A DNA stretch of 64,000 nt from Sedimenticola selenatireducens DSM 17993 (GTDB lineage: Bacteria; Pseudomonadota; Gammaproteobacteria; Chromatiales; Chromatiaceae): assembly GCF_000428045.1 (NCBI RefSeq), contig NZ_KE386614.1, positions 72,066-136,065 on the forward strand, written 5' to 3'. The notes under the pieces are model-generated. The model was not told the origin of the DNA, did not search any database, and worked only from the letters and a program-made list of their open reading frames with translations. The position numbers were made by a program, and so were the translations under genes. Position 1 is the first letter of the stretch. Each line of letters opens with the position of its first letter. This document shows, one piece after another, positions 47,742 through 55,935 of the stretch.

Positions 47742-48446
47742 TCAGCTTTCGTAATGACGATCTCCAGGTTGGATCGCTTCCTCGTTGGCCCGCTCCACCG
47801 GCAGGCCCTCCATGCGCCATTCCGGCAGCCCCCCCTCCAGCCGCCGGGCATTCATCCCCTGCTGGCGCAGTCGGGACACCGCCTCGAACGCCAGCACGCA
47901 ATGGGGGCCGCGACAGTAGGCGACGATCTCCTGGGAGGGGGCGAGTTCATCCAGGTGTTTTTCCAGATCCTTCAACGGAATATTGATTGCCCCCGGCAGG
48001 TGTCCGGCGGCGTACTCTTCCGGTGGACGCACATCCAGCACCGTTACCAGGCCCGCGCGGGCACGCTCCAGCAGTTGACTGGCGGGGATCGGTTCCAGGC
48101 TGTCCTTGACCTTGAGGTAGTCATCGACCAGGCGGTTGACATCGGCCAGATGACGCTCGGCGACACCCCTCAGGGAGCCGAGCAGGGCGGATACGTCCTG
48201 ACCGCTCAGCCGGTAGTAGACCTTTTGCCCCTCCTTGCGGCTGGACACCAGCCCCGCCTGCCGGAGCTGCTGCAGGTGCTGGGAGGTGTTGGCCACGCTG
48301 AGCCCGGAAACCCGGGCCAGCTGATCGACGCTGCGTTCCCCCTGATCCAGGAACTCCAGCAGTTCCAGTCGGTAACCGTTCCCCATCGCCTTGGCGATAC
48401 GCGCAAACTGGCTGAACAGGTCGTGTTTGAAATTGGCGGTTGACAT
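47742..48446 (-). CDS. ArsR-family regulator fused to a rhodanese domain
   Basis: The 234-residue protein (ATG 48444-48446) has an N-terminal winged helix of the ArsR/SmtB type, residues about 5-95 (RSVDQLARVSGLSVANTSQHLQQLRQAGLVSSRKEG), lacking cysteines. Residues about 115-220 are a rhodanese domain with VLDVRPPEEYAAGHLPGAI and the active-site loop AYCRGPHC. The rhodanese cysteines could sense persulfide or another sulfane species. It is divergent from a seven-gene cluster that also contains rhodanese and DsrE domains, with an inverted repeat in between. Confidence 0.92.
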   Translation of the reverse strand: MSTANFKHDLFSQFARIAKAMGNGYRLELLEFLDQGERSVDQLARVSGLSVANTSQHLQQLRQAGLVSSRKEGQKVYYRLSGQDVSALLGSLRGVAERHLADVNRLVDDYLKVKDSLEPIPASQLLERARAGLVTVLDVRPPEEYAAGHLPGAINIPLKDLEKHLDELAPSQEIVAYCRGPHCVLAFEAVSRLRQQGMNARRLEGGLPEWRMEGLPVERANEEAIQPGDRHYES

Positions 48447-48460
48447 GGCTCGGTCCTTGG

Positions 48461-48490
48461 TATTCAATTATTCAAGAAATCTATTGAATA
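48461..48490. promoter_or_regulatory. Inverted-repeat operator candidate between the ArsR gene and the plus-strand cluster
   Basis: TATTCAAT (48461-48468) and ATTGAATA (48483-48490) are a perfect 8-bp inverted repeat with a 14-base spacer. The right half contains the TTGAAT used as -35 of the plus-strand promoter. The left half lies 15 bases upstream of the regulator start. ArsR-type repressors commonly bind such A/T-rich inverted repeats, so autoregulation and control of the divergent cluster are inferred. Confidence 0.6.
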
Positions 48491-48512
48491 GCAGATCTAG
48501 CAAAATTATAAC
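48484..48512 (+). promoter_or_regulatory. Sigma70 promoter of the hydroxylase-VTT-DsrE cluster
   Basis: TTGAAT at 48484-48489 and TATAAC at 48507-48512 are separated by 17 bases. They are followed about 15 bases later by a GGAGGAAAGAGG ribosome-binding region and the ATG at 48540. The hexamers each match five of six (-10) or four of six (-35) consensus bases. Confidence 0.6.
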
Positions 48513-48539
48513 AGACGGAGCGGTGGAGGAAAGAGGCAT

Positions 48540-49382
48540 ATGAACTGGCATGACTGGATTCTCGCCCAAGAGGTATCCATACGACTGGGCTTCTTCTTCG
48601 GCATCTTTGCCGTCGTGGCGCTCTGGGAAGTGTTGGCGCCGCGCCGTCTCCTCATGCTCTCCCGGGGAGTCCGCTGGACCAGCAACCTGGGACTGGTGGT
48701 GCTCAACAGCGTGGTGCTGCGGCTGTTGTTTCCGGCCGCCGCGGTGGGCGTCGCCGCCCTGGCCGAACAGCGCGGCTGGGGGCTGCTAAATCTGTACCGG
48801 CTGCCCGACCTGCTCACGGTGGTCATCGCCGTGGTGGCGCTGGACTTCGTGATCTGGCTGCAGCACGTGATGGTGCACGCCATACCGCTGTTCTGGCGCC
48901 TGCACCGGGTGCACCACGCCGACCTCGACTACGACCTCACCACTGGTGCGCGCTTTCACCCCCTGGAGATCATCCTCTCCATGCTGATCAAGTTCGCCGC
49001 CATCCTGGTACTGGGACCGCCGGTGCTGGCGGTGGTGATCTTCGAGGTGCTGCTCAACGCCACGTCCATGTTCAATCACGGCAACATCCGCATCCCGGAG
49101 CGCATCGACCGGGTGCTGCGGCTGTTCGTGGTCACCCCGGACATGCACCGGGTGCACCACTCGGTGCACGCCCCGCTGACCAACTCCAACTTCGGCTTCA
49201 ATCTGCCCTGGTGGGACCGGCTGTTCGGCACCTACGTGGCGCAGCCGCCGGAAGGTCACGTGGCGATGGAGATCGGCCTGGCCGACCTGCGCGACCCGAA
49301 GCAGGTGGACCGGCTACCCGGCATGCTGATGCTGCCGTTTGTCCGCCAGTTGGGCGAATACACCATCAACCGGAGGTGGTAG
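48540..49382 (+). CDS. Sterol desaturase/fatty-acid hydroxylase superfamily membrane protein
   Basis: A di-iron integral-membrane oxygenase-type protein of 280 residues. Histidine-cluster motifs are LQHVMVH, HRVHHAD and HRVHHSVH, the arrangement that ligates the di-iron centre. Several hydrophobic segments lie in the N-terminal half and around residues 140-170. Substrates in this family include sterols, fatty acids and carotenoids; which applies here is unknown. It begins the plus-strand cluster and ends on the start of the next gene. Confidence 0.88.
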   Translation: MNWHDWILAQEVSIRLGFFFGIFAVVALWEVLAPRRLLMLSRGVRWTSNLGLVVLNSVVLRLLFPAAAVGVAALAEQRGWGLLNLYRLPDLLTVVIAVVALDFVIWLQHVMVHAIPLFWRLHRVHHADLDYDLTTGARFHPLEIILSMLIKFAAILVLGPPVLAVVIFEVLLNATSMFNHGNIRIPERIDRVLRLFVVTPDMHRVHHSVHAPLTNSNFGFNLPWWDRLFGTYVAQPPEGHVAMEIGLADLRDPKQVDRLPGMLMLPFVRQLGEYTINRRW

Positions 49383-50450
49383 ATGGCTACCGGGAGCTCA
49401 GTACCGCCCATTGACCCCGCCGAACCGAACCGCGACGAAGGGAAAAACAGAATGAATCGGAAGGTCACACGTCTGGCACTGTTCCTTGTGTTGGCGGCGG
49501 CTATCGTCCTGGCCATTCTCTATCGGGACCGCTTCAACGCCGCCGCCCTGGAGCAGTGGGTCGGCGGTGCGGGCGCTGCCGCGCCCCTGCTGTTCATGCT
49601 CATCTATGCCGTTGCCACGGTGCTGTTTCTGCCCGGTTCCATGCTGACCCTTGCCGGTGGCGCCCTGTTCGGGCCGGTCATGGGCACCTTCGTCAACCTC
49701 ACCGGCGCCACCCTGGGGGCGCTGCTGGCGTTCCTGGTGTCGCGCCACCTGGCCGCGGACTGGGTGGAACAAAAGACCGCCGGACGACTCGGGCAACTCA
49801 AGGCGGGTGTCGAGCAGGAGGGCTGGCGCTTTGTCGCCTTCGTGCGCCTGGTGCCGCTGTTCCCCTTCAATCTGCTCAATTACGCCCTGGGACTCACCCG
49901 TATCCGCCTGCTCCACTACCTGGTAGCCACCTACCTGTGCATGCTGCCGGGCGCCCTCGCATACACCTGGCTGGGTTACGCCGGACGCGAGGCGCTGGCC
50001 GGTGGCGAGGGGTTGATCCAGAAGGGCCTGATGGCCCTGGCGCTGCTGGCCGTGGTGGCCTTTCTGCCACGCATCATCGCCCGCCTGCGGCAGGGACCGA
50101 CCCTGGGCATCGCCGAGCTGCACAACCGACTGCAGGGTGACCAGCCGCCGCTGTTGCTGGATGTGCGCAGCGAGGCCGACTACCGGGGCGAGCTGGGCCA
50201 CATCGCCGGTTCCCGCAACATTCCGCTGGAGGCGCTGGAGTCGCGCCTGGCCGAGCTTGGCGATTTTCTGGAACAGCCGGTGGCGCTGATCTGCACCACC
50301 GACCGGCGCTCCAAACAGGCCGCCCGGATCCTCGCCGGCCAGGGTTTTGCCGATGTACACGTGGTGGTCGGTGGCATGACCGCGTGGCGCCAGGCGGCGC
50401 TGCCGGTGCAAATTGCCACCTCAAGTCCGGGCCGGCCAGTGGAGGCCTGA
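49383..50450 (+). CDS. VTT/TVP38 (DedA-like) membrane protein fused to a rhodanese domain
   Basis: The 355-residue protein starts at ATG 49383 directly after the preceding stop, with GGAGGT five bases upstream; ATG 49452 (MNRKVTRLALFL) is an alternative. Membrane region about 25-230 carries the VTT signature VLFLPGSMLTLAGGALFGPVMGTF and FVRLVPLFPFNLLNYALGLT. Residues about 245-345 are a rhodanese domain (LLLDVRSEADYRGELGHIAG) with the active-site loop CTTDRRS. The fusion ties a small-molecule or lipid transporter-like fold to sulfane-sulfur chemistry. Confidence 0.88.
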   Translation: MATGSSVPPIDPAEPNRDEGKNRMNRKVTRLALFLVLAAAIVLAILYRDRFNAAALEQWVGGAGAAAPLLFMLIYAVATVLFLPGSMLTLAGGALFGPVMGTFVNLTGATLGALLAFLVSRHLAADWVEQKTAGRLGQLKAGVEQEGWRFVAFVRLVPLFPFNLLNYALGLTRIRLLHYLVATYLCMLPGALAYTWLGYAGREALAGGEGLIQKGLMALALLAVVAFLPRIIARLRQGPTLGIAELHNRLQGDQPPLLLDVRSEADYRGELGHIAGSRNIPLEALESRLAELGDFLEQPVALICTTDRRSKQAARILAGQGFADVHVVVGGMTAWRQAALPVQIATSSPGRPVEA

Positions 50451-50462
50451 TAATGTTTTCCT

Positions 50463-50669
50463 GTAACTACTCACGGGGTGATTGGCCTGCCTTGACGACC
50501 TCACGTGATGGCTCGTTTCCTCGAATCCGGCCCCATTTTCAGCGCCTGCCCAAACTCGCTTCGCTCAAACAAGGGCAGGCTTGAATCTGAAAAAGGGGCC
50601 GGATTCGAGGCGCCATCAAGATCGGCCAACAAGGCAGGCCAATCACTTACAGACCGGGTAAGTAGTTAC
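50463..50669. repeat. Long imperfect inverted repeat (MITE-like hairpin)
   Basis: About 207 bases. Ends are GTAACTACTCACGGGGTGAT (50463-50482) and, inverted, ...AAGTAGTTAC (50669), with a small interruption in the right arm. Nested arms include GGCCTGCCTTG/CAAGGCAGGCC, CCTCGAATCCGGCCCC/GGGGCCGGATTCGAGG and GCCTGCCC/GGGCAGGC around a 21-base loop. A related end sequence occurs at 61513-61565. It has no coding capacity. Confidence 0.75.
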
Positions 50670-50705
50670 GTTTTCCTTACCTGCAACAACATGGGAGATT
50701 CGCAG

Positions 50706-51050
50706 ATGAAGGTTCTGATCATACTCAACGACCCACCCTACGGCACGGAGCGCAGCTTCAACGGTCTGCGCCTGGCCAAGGCCCTGTCCAGCAAGGACGC
50801 CGAGGTCTCGGTATTTCTGATGGCCGACGCCGTGGCCTGCGCCAAGGCGGGCCAGAAGGTCCCCCAGGGCTACTACAACCTGGAGCTGATGGTGAAATCG
50901 GTGTCCCGCCAGGGTGAGGTGCTGTTGTGCGGCACCTGCATGGATGCCCGCGGCCTGAGCGACGAAGAGATCATCGAAGGGGCCCGCCGCGGCACCATGG
51001 CGGAGCTGGCGGAGCGCACCCTGGCCGCCGACAGGACGCTGGTGTTTTGA
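50706..51050 (+). CDS. DsrE-family sulfur-relay protein
   Basis: The 114-residue protein starts at ATG 50706 with GGGAG upstream. It begins MKVLIILNDPPYGTERSFNG, the standard DsrE/YchN opening, and contains a cysteine pair in LLCGTCMDARG at the position of the sulfur-accepting cysteine. Such proteins relay persulfide sulfur or are periplasm-independent redox proteins. Its presence beside rhodanese fusions suggests shared sulfane-sulfur handling. A long hairpin element separates it from the preceding gene. Confidence 0.88.
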   Translation: MKVLIILNDPPYGTERSFNGLRLAKALSSKDAEVSVFLMADAVACAKAGQKVPQGYYNLELMVKSVSRQGEVLLCGTCMDARGLSDEEIIEGARRGTMAELAERTLAADRTLVF

Positions 51051-51101
51051 AGAGCGAAGTGTGACATCTGATCATCAACAATAATCACCGGGAGTACGAC
51101 G

Positions 51102-53414
51102 ATGCTTAAACGGATCATCTGGTTATCGATGGACTTTCCCAAGGCAACCATCGGTCTTGTTTTGCTGGCGACCCTTCTCTTTGGCATTCAGTTTCCGAAG
51201 ATCCACATCGACACGGATCCCGAGAACATGTTGCCGGCGGATCAGGCGGACCGGGTGCTCTACAACCAGGCCAAGCGGGACTTCGGCATCAACGACCTGA
51301 TCGTGCTCGGCATCACCGACGAGGCGGGGATGTTCCGGCCCGAACCACTGGCCCGGGTGGCGCGGGTGGTGGATCGGCTGCTGGGGCTCAAGGGGGTGAT
51401 CACCGCGGATGTCATCAGCCTCACCACCACCGACGATGTGCGCTCCAAGGGTGGGCTGCTGGAGGTGCGTCCGCTGATGCAGGCGGTCCCGGAGGGCACG
51501 GATGAGATCGCGGCGCTGCAGGCTGCCATCGCCGACAATCCACTGTTCAAAGACAAGCTGGCCTCTGCCGACGGCACCGCGCTGGCGATCTACATCCCGA
51601 TCGAACGCAAGGACCAGGCGGCGCGCATCGGCGGTGAGCTGCGCGCCATCCTGGACGAGGAGCTGGCGCCGGAACAGCGCTATCACCTGGCGGGGCTGCC
51701 GATCGCCGAGGACAGCTTCGGCATCGAGATGTTCCAGCAGATGGGCATCGTCTCGCCAGCCAGCGGCGGCGTGTTGTTCCTGCTGCTGTGGTTCGCCTTC
51801 CGCAAGTTCACCCTGGTACTGCCGGTGATGGGTGTGGCCATGCTCACCGTGGTCTGGGGCATGGGGCTGCTGATCGGCATGGGCTACACGGTGCATATCA
51901 TGTCCAGCATGATTCCGGTATTCCTGATGCCCATCGCGGTGCTCGACTCGGTGCATATTCTGAGTGATTTTTACGACCGCTATCCGCGCCTCGGGGACCG
52001 GCGCGCCGCCCTGCGCGAGAGCATCGAGGAGCTCTACACCCCAATGCTCTACACCTCCCTGACCTCGGCCGCCGGCTTCGCTTCCCTGCTGCTGGCCGAC
52101 ATCCCGCCGGTACAGGTGTTCGGCGCCTTTGTCGCATTTGGCATCCTGGCCGCCTTCCTGCTGACCCTCACCCTGGTTCCCGCCTCCGTCATGTTGATCC
52201 GTGAGGAGCGCCTGCAGGCGGCAATCGGTGCCCTGGATCACGAGGGCGGGCGCCTCGGCGCGCTGTTGCGCGGTTTCGGCCGCTTCACCTTCGGCCGCGC
52301 CGTACCGGTGGCGCTGATCTCCGCCCTGGTCCTGGGCTTGGGCTTCTGGGGGGTGTCGCGCACCGTGGTCAACGACAACCCGGTGGCCTGGTTCCCCGAG
52401 AGCCACGATATCCGCATTGCCGACCGGGTGATGAACCGCCAGTTCGGCGGCACCTACATGGCCTACCTGCTGATCCAGGGCGACGCCAACGGCGCCATCA
52501 AGCGGCCCGAGGTGATGCGCTATATCGAAAAACTACAGCGGGTGCTGGAGTCCGATCCCGAGGTGGGCAAGACCTCCTCGCTGGCGGACGTCATCAAGCA
52601 GGTGAACTATGTGGTTCACGATGCCGATCCGCAATCCCGGCAGCTCCCGCAGAAGGTCGACGAGCTGGCCCAGTACCTGTTCCTGTACGAGACCGCCGGG
52701 GACGCCGGGGACCTGGACAACTTCGTCGACTATGACTACCGCACCGCCAACATCTGGGTGCAGATGCGTGCCGGCGATAACCGGGAGATGGCGCGCGTGG
52801 TGGCGCTGATCGACGAACAGCTGCGCCTGGAGCCGCCCCCGGCGGGCATCCAGGTGGAGTGGTCCGGTCTCACCTATATCAACAAGGTGTGGCAGGACGA
52901 GATGGTGGTGGGGATGATGAACGCGGTGCTGGGGGGCTTCCTGGCGGTATTTGCCATGATGATTATCCTGTTCCGCTCCCCGGTCCTGGCGCTGCTCTCC
53001 ATGCTGCCGCTGGTGTTCGCCATCACCCTCTCCTACGGCCTGGCGGCCTTCGTGGGCAAGGAGTACGACATGCCCATGGCGGTCTGCTCGGCCCTGACCC
53101 TGGGGCTCTCCATCGATTTTGCCATCCACTTCATCCAGCGTTACCGGCTCAATCTGTCGCGCCTCGGCGGGGATCTTGCCGCGGCCAACGGGGTGGTGTT
53201 CGGCGAGACCGCCCGCGCCATCGCGCGCAACGCCTGGGTGATCGCCGTGGGCTTCTCGCCCATGATGTTCTCGCCGCTCGGCCCCTACAAAACGGTGGGG
53301 GTGTTCTTCGCCCTGCTGATGCTGTTTTCCGGCCTCACCGCCCTGGGGCTGTTGCCGGGACTGTTGAAACTGACCCACGGCCGGCTCTGGCGGCTGCAAC
53401 CCGCGACCGCCTGA
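51102..53414 (+). CDS. RND-superfamily (MMPL type) exporter
   Basis: The 770-residue protein has the RND layout: an N-terminal helix, a periplasmic loop starting near HIDTDPENMLPADQADR, a group of membrane helices (about 210-400) with PVFLMPIAVLDSVHILSDFYDRY, a second periplasmic loop, and a second helix group (about 610-760) with GLSIDFAIHFIQRYR and a proton-relay-type acidic residue. It lacks an adjacent membrane-fusion protein. It heads a unit with a LolA-like protein and an outer-membrane protein, a gene set seen for lipid or hydrophobic-substrate export. Confidence 0.88.
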   Translation: MLKRIIWLSMDFPKATIGLVLLATLLFGIQFPKIHIDTDPENMLPADQADRVLYNQAKRDFGINDLIVLGITDEAGMFRPEPLARVARVVDRLLGLKGVITADVISLTTTDDVRSKGGLLEVRPLMQAVPEGTDEIAALQAAIADNPLFKDKLASADGTALAIYIPIERKDQAARIGGELRAILDEELAPEQRYHLAGLPIAEDSFGIEMFQQMGIVSPASGGVLFLLLWFAFRKFTLVLPVMGVAMLTVVWGMGLLIGMGYTVHIMSSMIPVFLMPIAVLDSVHILSDFYDRYPRLGDRRAALRESIEELYTPMLYTSLTSAAGFASLLLADIPPVQVFGAFVAFGILAAFLLTLTLVPASVMLIREERLQAAIGALDHEGGRLGALLRGFGRFTFGRAVPVALISALVLGLGFWGVSRTVVNDNPVAWFPESHDIRIADRVMNRQFGGTYMAYLLIQGDANGAIKRPEVMRYIEKLQRVLESDPEVGKTSSLADVIKQVNYVVHDADPQSRQLPQKVDELAQYLFLYETAGDAGDLDNFVDYDYRTANIWVQMRAGDNREMARVVALIDEQLRLEPPPAGIQVEWSGLTYINKVWQDEMVVGMMNAVLGGFLAVFAMMIILFRSPVLALLSMLPLVFAITLSYGLAAFVGKEYDMPMAVCSALTLGLSIDFAIHFIQRYRLNLSRLGGDLAAANGVVFGETARAIARNAWVIAVGFSPMMFSPLGPYKTVGVFFALLMLFSGLTALGLLPGLLKLTHGRLWRLQPATA

Positions 53415-53427
53415 AGGAGAAATTGCG

Positions 53428-54222
53428 ATGAAATTAACACGCTTATTCCTGGTGCTGATCCTGGCCCTCTTCGCGGCGGCCAGCGTACAGGCGCAACCCG
53501 GCGCTGACGACATCGTCGCCCGCTCCCTGGAGACCTTCTACTATGCCGGGGACGACCAGCGTACCCGGGTCAGCATGCGGCTGATCAATCCCCAGGGCAA
53601 GGAGCGCAAGCGGGTCATGACCCTGCTGCGCAAGGACCTGGGCGGTGAGGGCGAGCAGCGCTACTTTATCTATTTCCACGAACCGTCCGACGTAAAGGGC
53701 ACCACCTTCATGGTCTGGAAATATCCGGCCCGGGAGGATGATCGCTGGATTTTCATTCCGGCGATCAAGCTGGTCAGACGCATCGCCGCCGATGACAAGC
53801 GCTCCTCTTTCGTCGGCTCGGATTTCACCTATGAGGACGTCTCGGGCCGCGAGGTGGGAGACGAGAGCCACAGCTTGCTGGATGAGACGGACCTGGATGG
53901 CCGACCGGTCTACCGGATCGAGAGCGTTCCCAAGGCCAAGGCGGACTACGTGCGTCGCCTCTCCTGGGTCGACCGGGAGCGCTGGCTGCCGCTCAAGGAG
54001 GAGTACTACGACGGCCGCGGCGAACTGCTGCGCACCTTTACCGCCGACCAGGTGCGAGAGGTGGACGGTCACTGGACGGTCACCCACCGTACCATGCGCG
54101 ACGCCCAGAGCGGTCACCACACCGAGGTGGTGTACGACGAGGTGAACTACGGCGTCGGGCTCGACGACGACCTGTTCAGCGAGCGCTATCTGCAGCGCCC
54201 GCCACGGCAGTGGATACGATGA
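53428..54222 (+). CDS. Outer-membrane lipoprotein-sorting (LolA-like) periplasmic protein
   Basis: A 264-residue exported protein with a signal peptide ending QAQPG and a LolA/LppX-like fold. Characteristic pieces are MTLLRKDLGGEGEQRYFIYF, DVKGTTFMVWKYP and DDRWIFIPAIKLVRRI. Proteins of this group bind hydrophobic molecules in the periplasm. It lies 13 bases after the RND gene, so it probably carries that exporter's substrate. It overlaps the next gene by 4 bases. Confidence 0.85.
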   Translation: MKLTRLFLVLILALFAAASVQAQPGADDIVARSLETFYYAGDDQRTRVSMRLINPQGKERKRVMTLLRKDLGGEGEQRYFIYFHEPSDVKGTTFMVWKYPAREDDRWIFIPAIKLVRRIAADDKRSSFVGSDFTYEDVSGREVGDESHSLLDETDLDGRPVYRIESVPKAKADYVRRLSWVDRERWLPLKEEYYDGRGELLRTFTADQVREVDGHWTVTHRTMRDAQSGHHTEVVYDEVNYGVGLDDDLFSERYLQRPPRQWIR

Positions 54223-55499
54223 TGAGCAGGCAGATGTCGGCCACCCTCCGGCTCGGCCTGCCGACCGTTCTGCCAGCTGTTCTGACAGCCGCCCTGGTCT
54301 GGGGCGTGGGGCTGCCCGCCGGCGCGGCGGAGGCGTCCCCGCTGGAGATACCTGAAATCCACGGCTTCCTCCAGGCCCATGGCGCGGCGCGCCTCGGCGG
54401 CGTGGGCTGTGACCCGGGAACGGCCTGCGATGGGCCCTTCAACGAGCAGCGCCTGCAACTCAAGGCGGAAGGGGGCGGGCTCGAGGGGGCGCTGGGCTAT
54501 GCCGGCAAGATCGACCTGTTGCATGATGCCGCGCTGGGCGAATCCGAGGCGGATATCCGCGAACTCTACGCCGACTACAACGCCGAGCGCTACACCCTCC
54601 GTGCCGGCCGCCAGGTGGTCACCTGGGGAGTGGCGGACCTGCTGTTCATCAACGACACCTTCCCCAAGGACTGGACGGCCTTCTACGGCGGCCTGCCCCT
54701 GGAGTATCTCAAACGCGGCAGCGATGCCCTGCGCCTCGACCTGTTCCCGGAGTTTGCCGATGTGCAACTGGTGCTGGCCGACTTTCGCCCGGACCGCTTG
54801 CCCGACCGGGAGCGTTTCGTCTTTCCGGGCCAGGCGATCCAGGCCGAGCTGGACGAGCCGTCGGGGTTGGAGGTCGGGTTGCGCGTCTCGCGCTACATCG
54901 GCAGTTGGGACGGGGCGTTGTACCTCTCCCGCACCCACTACCGCGCCCCGGCATTGCGTCAGGTGGGGGCGATTTGGCAGGGCGGATTTCCGCGCCTGAA
55001 CGCCTACGGTGCGAGCCTTTCCGGTCCGCTGGGCAGCGGCGTGCTCAACCTGGAGGCGGGCTATTACGACTCGGTCGAGGATCGTGACGGCAACGATCCC
55101 GCCATCGAGAACAGCCAGACGCGGCTGCTGGCCGGCTACAGCCGCCAGATCGGCGCCGACACCACCCTCGGGGTACAGGGCTATGTGGAGTGGATGCACG
55201 ACCATGACGCCTACCGGCGAACCTTGCCGGCGGGGCAGACCGAACGTGACGAGCTGCGCGGCGTGGCGACCCTGCGCCTCACCCGGTTCCAGATGCATCA
55301 GACCCTGCGCCTGAGCCTGTTCGCCTTCTGGGGCATCAGTGAGGGCGACGGCTATATCATCCCGTCCGCCCGCTATGCCTTCAGCGACGCCCTGTGGGGC
55401 GAGGTCGGCGCAAACCTGCTGGTGGGCGATCGTAGCGGCCAGTTCGGCGTCCTGGGGGACAACGACAACCTCTACATGACCCTGCGCTATGCCTTTTGA
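54219..55499 (+). CDS. Outer-membrane beta-barrel protein of an export unit
   Basis: The product (ATG 54219 or 54222; about 426 residues) has a signal peptide ending PAGAAEA and then aromatic strands typical of a beta barrel, ending DNDNLYMTLRYAF. Pieces such as LRAGRQVVTWGVADLLFINDTF and YLKRGSDALRLDLFP resemble DUF1302-type outer-membrane proteins. It has two cysteines near the mature N-terminus (GCDPGTAC). It is translationally coupled to the LolA-like gene and is probably the outer-membrane member of the system. Confidence 0.8.
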   Translation: MMSRQMSATLRLGLPTVLPAVLTAALVWGVGLPAGAAEASPLEIPEIHGFLQAHGAARLGGVGCDPGTACDGPFNEQRLQLKAEGGGLEGALGYAGKIDLLHDAALGESEADIRELYADYNAERYTLRAGRQVVTWGVADLLFINDTFPKDWTAFYGGLPLEYLKRGSDALRLDLFPEFADVQLVLADFRPDRLPDRERFVFPGQAIQAELDEPSGLEVGLRVSRYIGSWDGALYLSRTHYRAPALRQVGAIWQGGFPRLNAYGASLSGPLGSGVLNLEAGYYDSVEDRDGNDPAIENSQTRLLAGYSRQIGADTTLGVQGYVEWMHDHDAYRRTLPAGQTERDELRGVATLRLTRFQMHQTLRLSLFAFWGISEGDGYIIPSARYAFSDALWGEVGANLLVGDRSGQFGVLGDNDNLYMTLRYAF

Positions 55500-55551
55500 G
55501 CAAGGGATGTCAAATCACATCGTGCGTTCGCGGCGCAGCGAACCAAAGCTC

Positions 55552-55579
55552 AACCGCAAAGCGCGCAAAGAACGCAAAG
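55552..55579. repeat. GCGCAAAGAACGCAAAG-type dispersed repeat
   Basis: accgcaaagcgcgcaaagaa followed by cgcaaagg lies here, downstream of the beta-barrel gene. The same motif occurs inverted and direct at 23330-23466. No function can be assigned. Confidence 0.5.
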
Positions 55580-55710
55580 GGATGCACTGGCTTACCTGAT
55601 ATTTTCGGTTCAAATCTGCGGATGAAGGACCTGCGTAATACAAGTCATTGCTTTACTTAGTGTTCTTGGCGGTTTAAATGAGGTTTTTCGAAAAAAGTAG
55701 GTGTAGGGTG

Positions 55711-55853
55711 GAATGCTACTTAGTTAAGCCCAGAACCACCGTCATCCCGGCGAATGCCGGGATCCAGGCGGCTCGATGGAGGCGGTTTTCCTGGATTCCG
55801 GCCTGCGCCGGAATGACGAAAATCCTGCAATTCGCCTTAAGTAAGTAGCATTC
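55711..55853. mobile_element. MITE-like element with terminal inverted repeats and flanking direct repeat
   Basis: The ends GAATGCTACTTAGTTAAG (55711-55728) and, inverted, CTTAAGTAAGTAGCATTC (55836-55853) match at 17 of 18 positions. Inside is a second palindromic pair CGTCATCCCGGCGAATGCCG and CGGCCTGCGCCGGAATGACG, a widespread REP-type motif. The element is flanked by the direct repeat GGTGTAGGGTGG (55700-55711 and 55854-55865). No transposase is encoded, so movement would depend on an enzyme elsewhere. Confidence 0.75.
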
Positions 55854-55935
55854 GGTGTAGGGTGGATAAGCCGGTAAGCGCATCCACCGATGCGCAGTGG
55901 TTGAGCCATACCATTATGTTGAACTGGAAAATTGC

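Larger units (their letters stand above)
55500..55935. other. Intergenic region between the export unit and the multiheme cytochrome gene
   Basis: 436 bases without a gene. It holds a GCGCAAAGAACGC repeat, a MITE-like element, and after it a GTAGGGTGGATAAGCCGGTAAGCGCATCCACC-like hairpin (about 55858-55890) that is another widespread dispersed motif. The promoter of the downstream cytochrome gene was not identified. Confidence 0.6.

Noticed and set aside
47680-47901. Small minus-strand frame overlapping the ArsR-rhodanese 3' end
   Set aside because: Out of frame with the ArsR-rhodanese gene, no ribosome binding site and no recognisable sequence.
51123-53513. Two long minus-strand frames opposite the RND exporter
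   Set aside because: Their composition is His/Arg/Gln-rich shadow sequence and the plus-strand RND protein is unambiguous.
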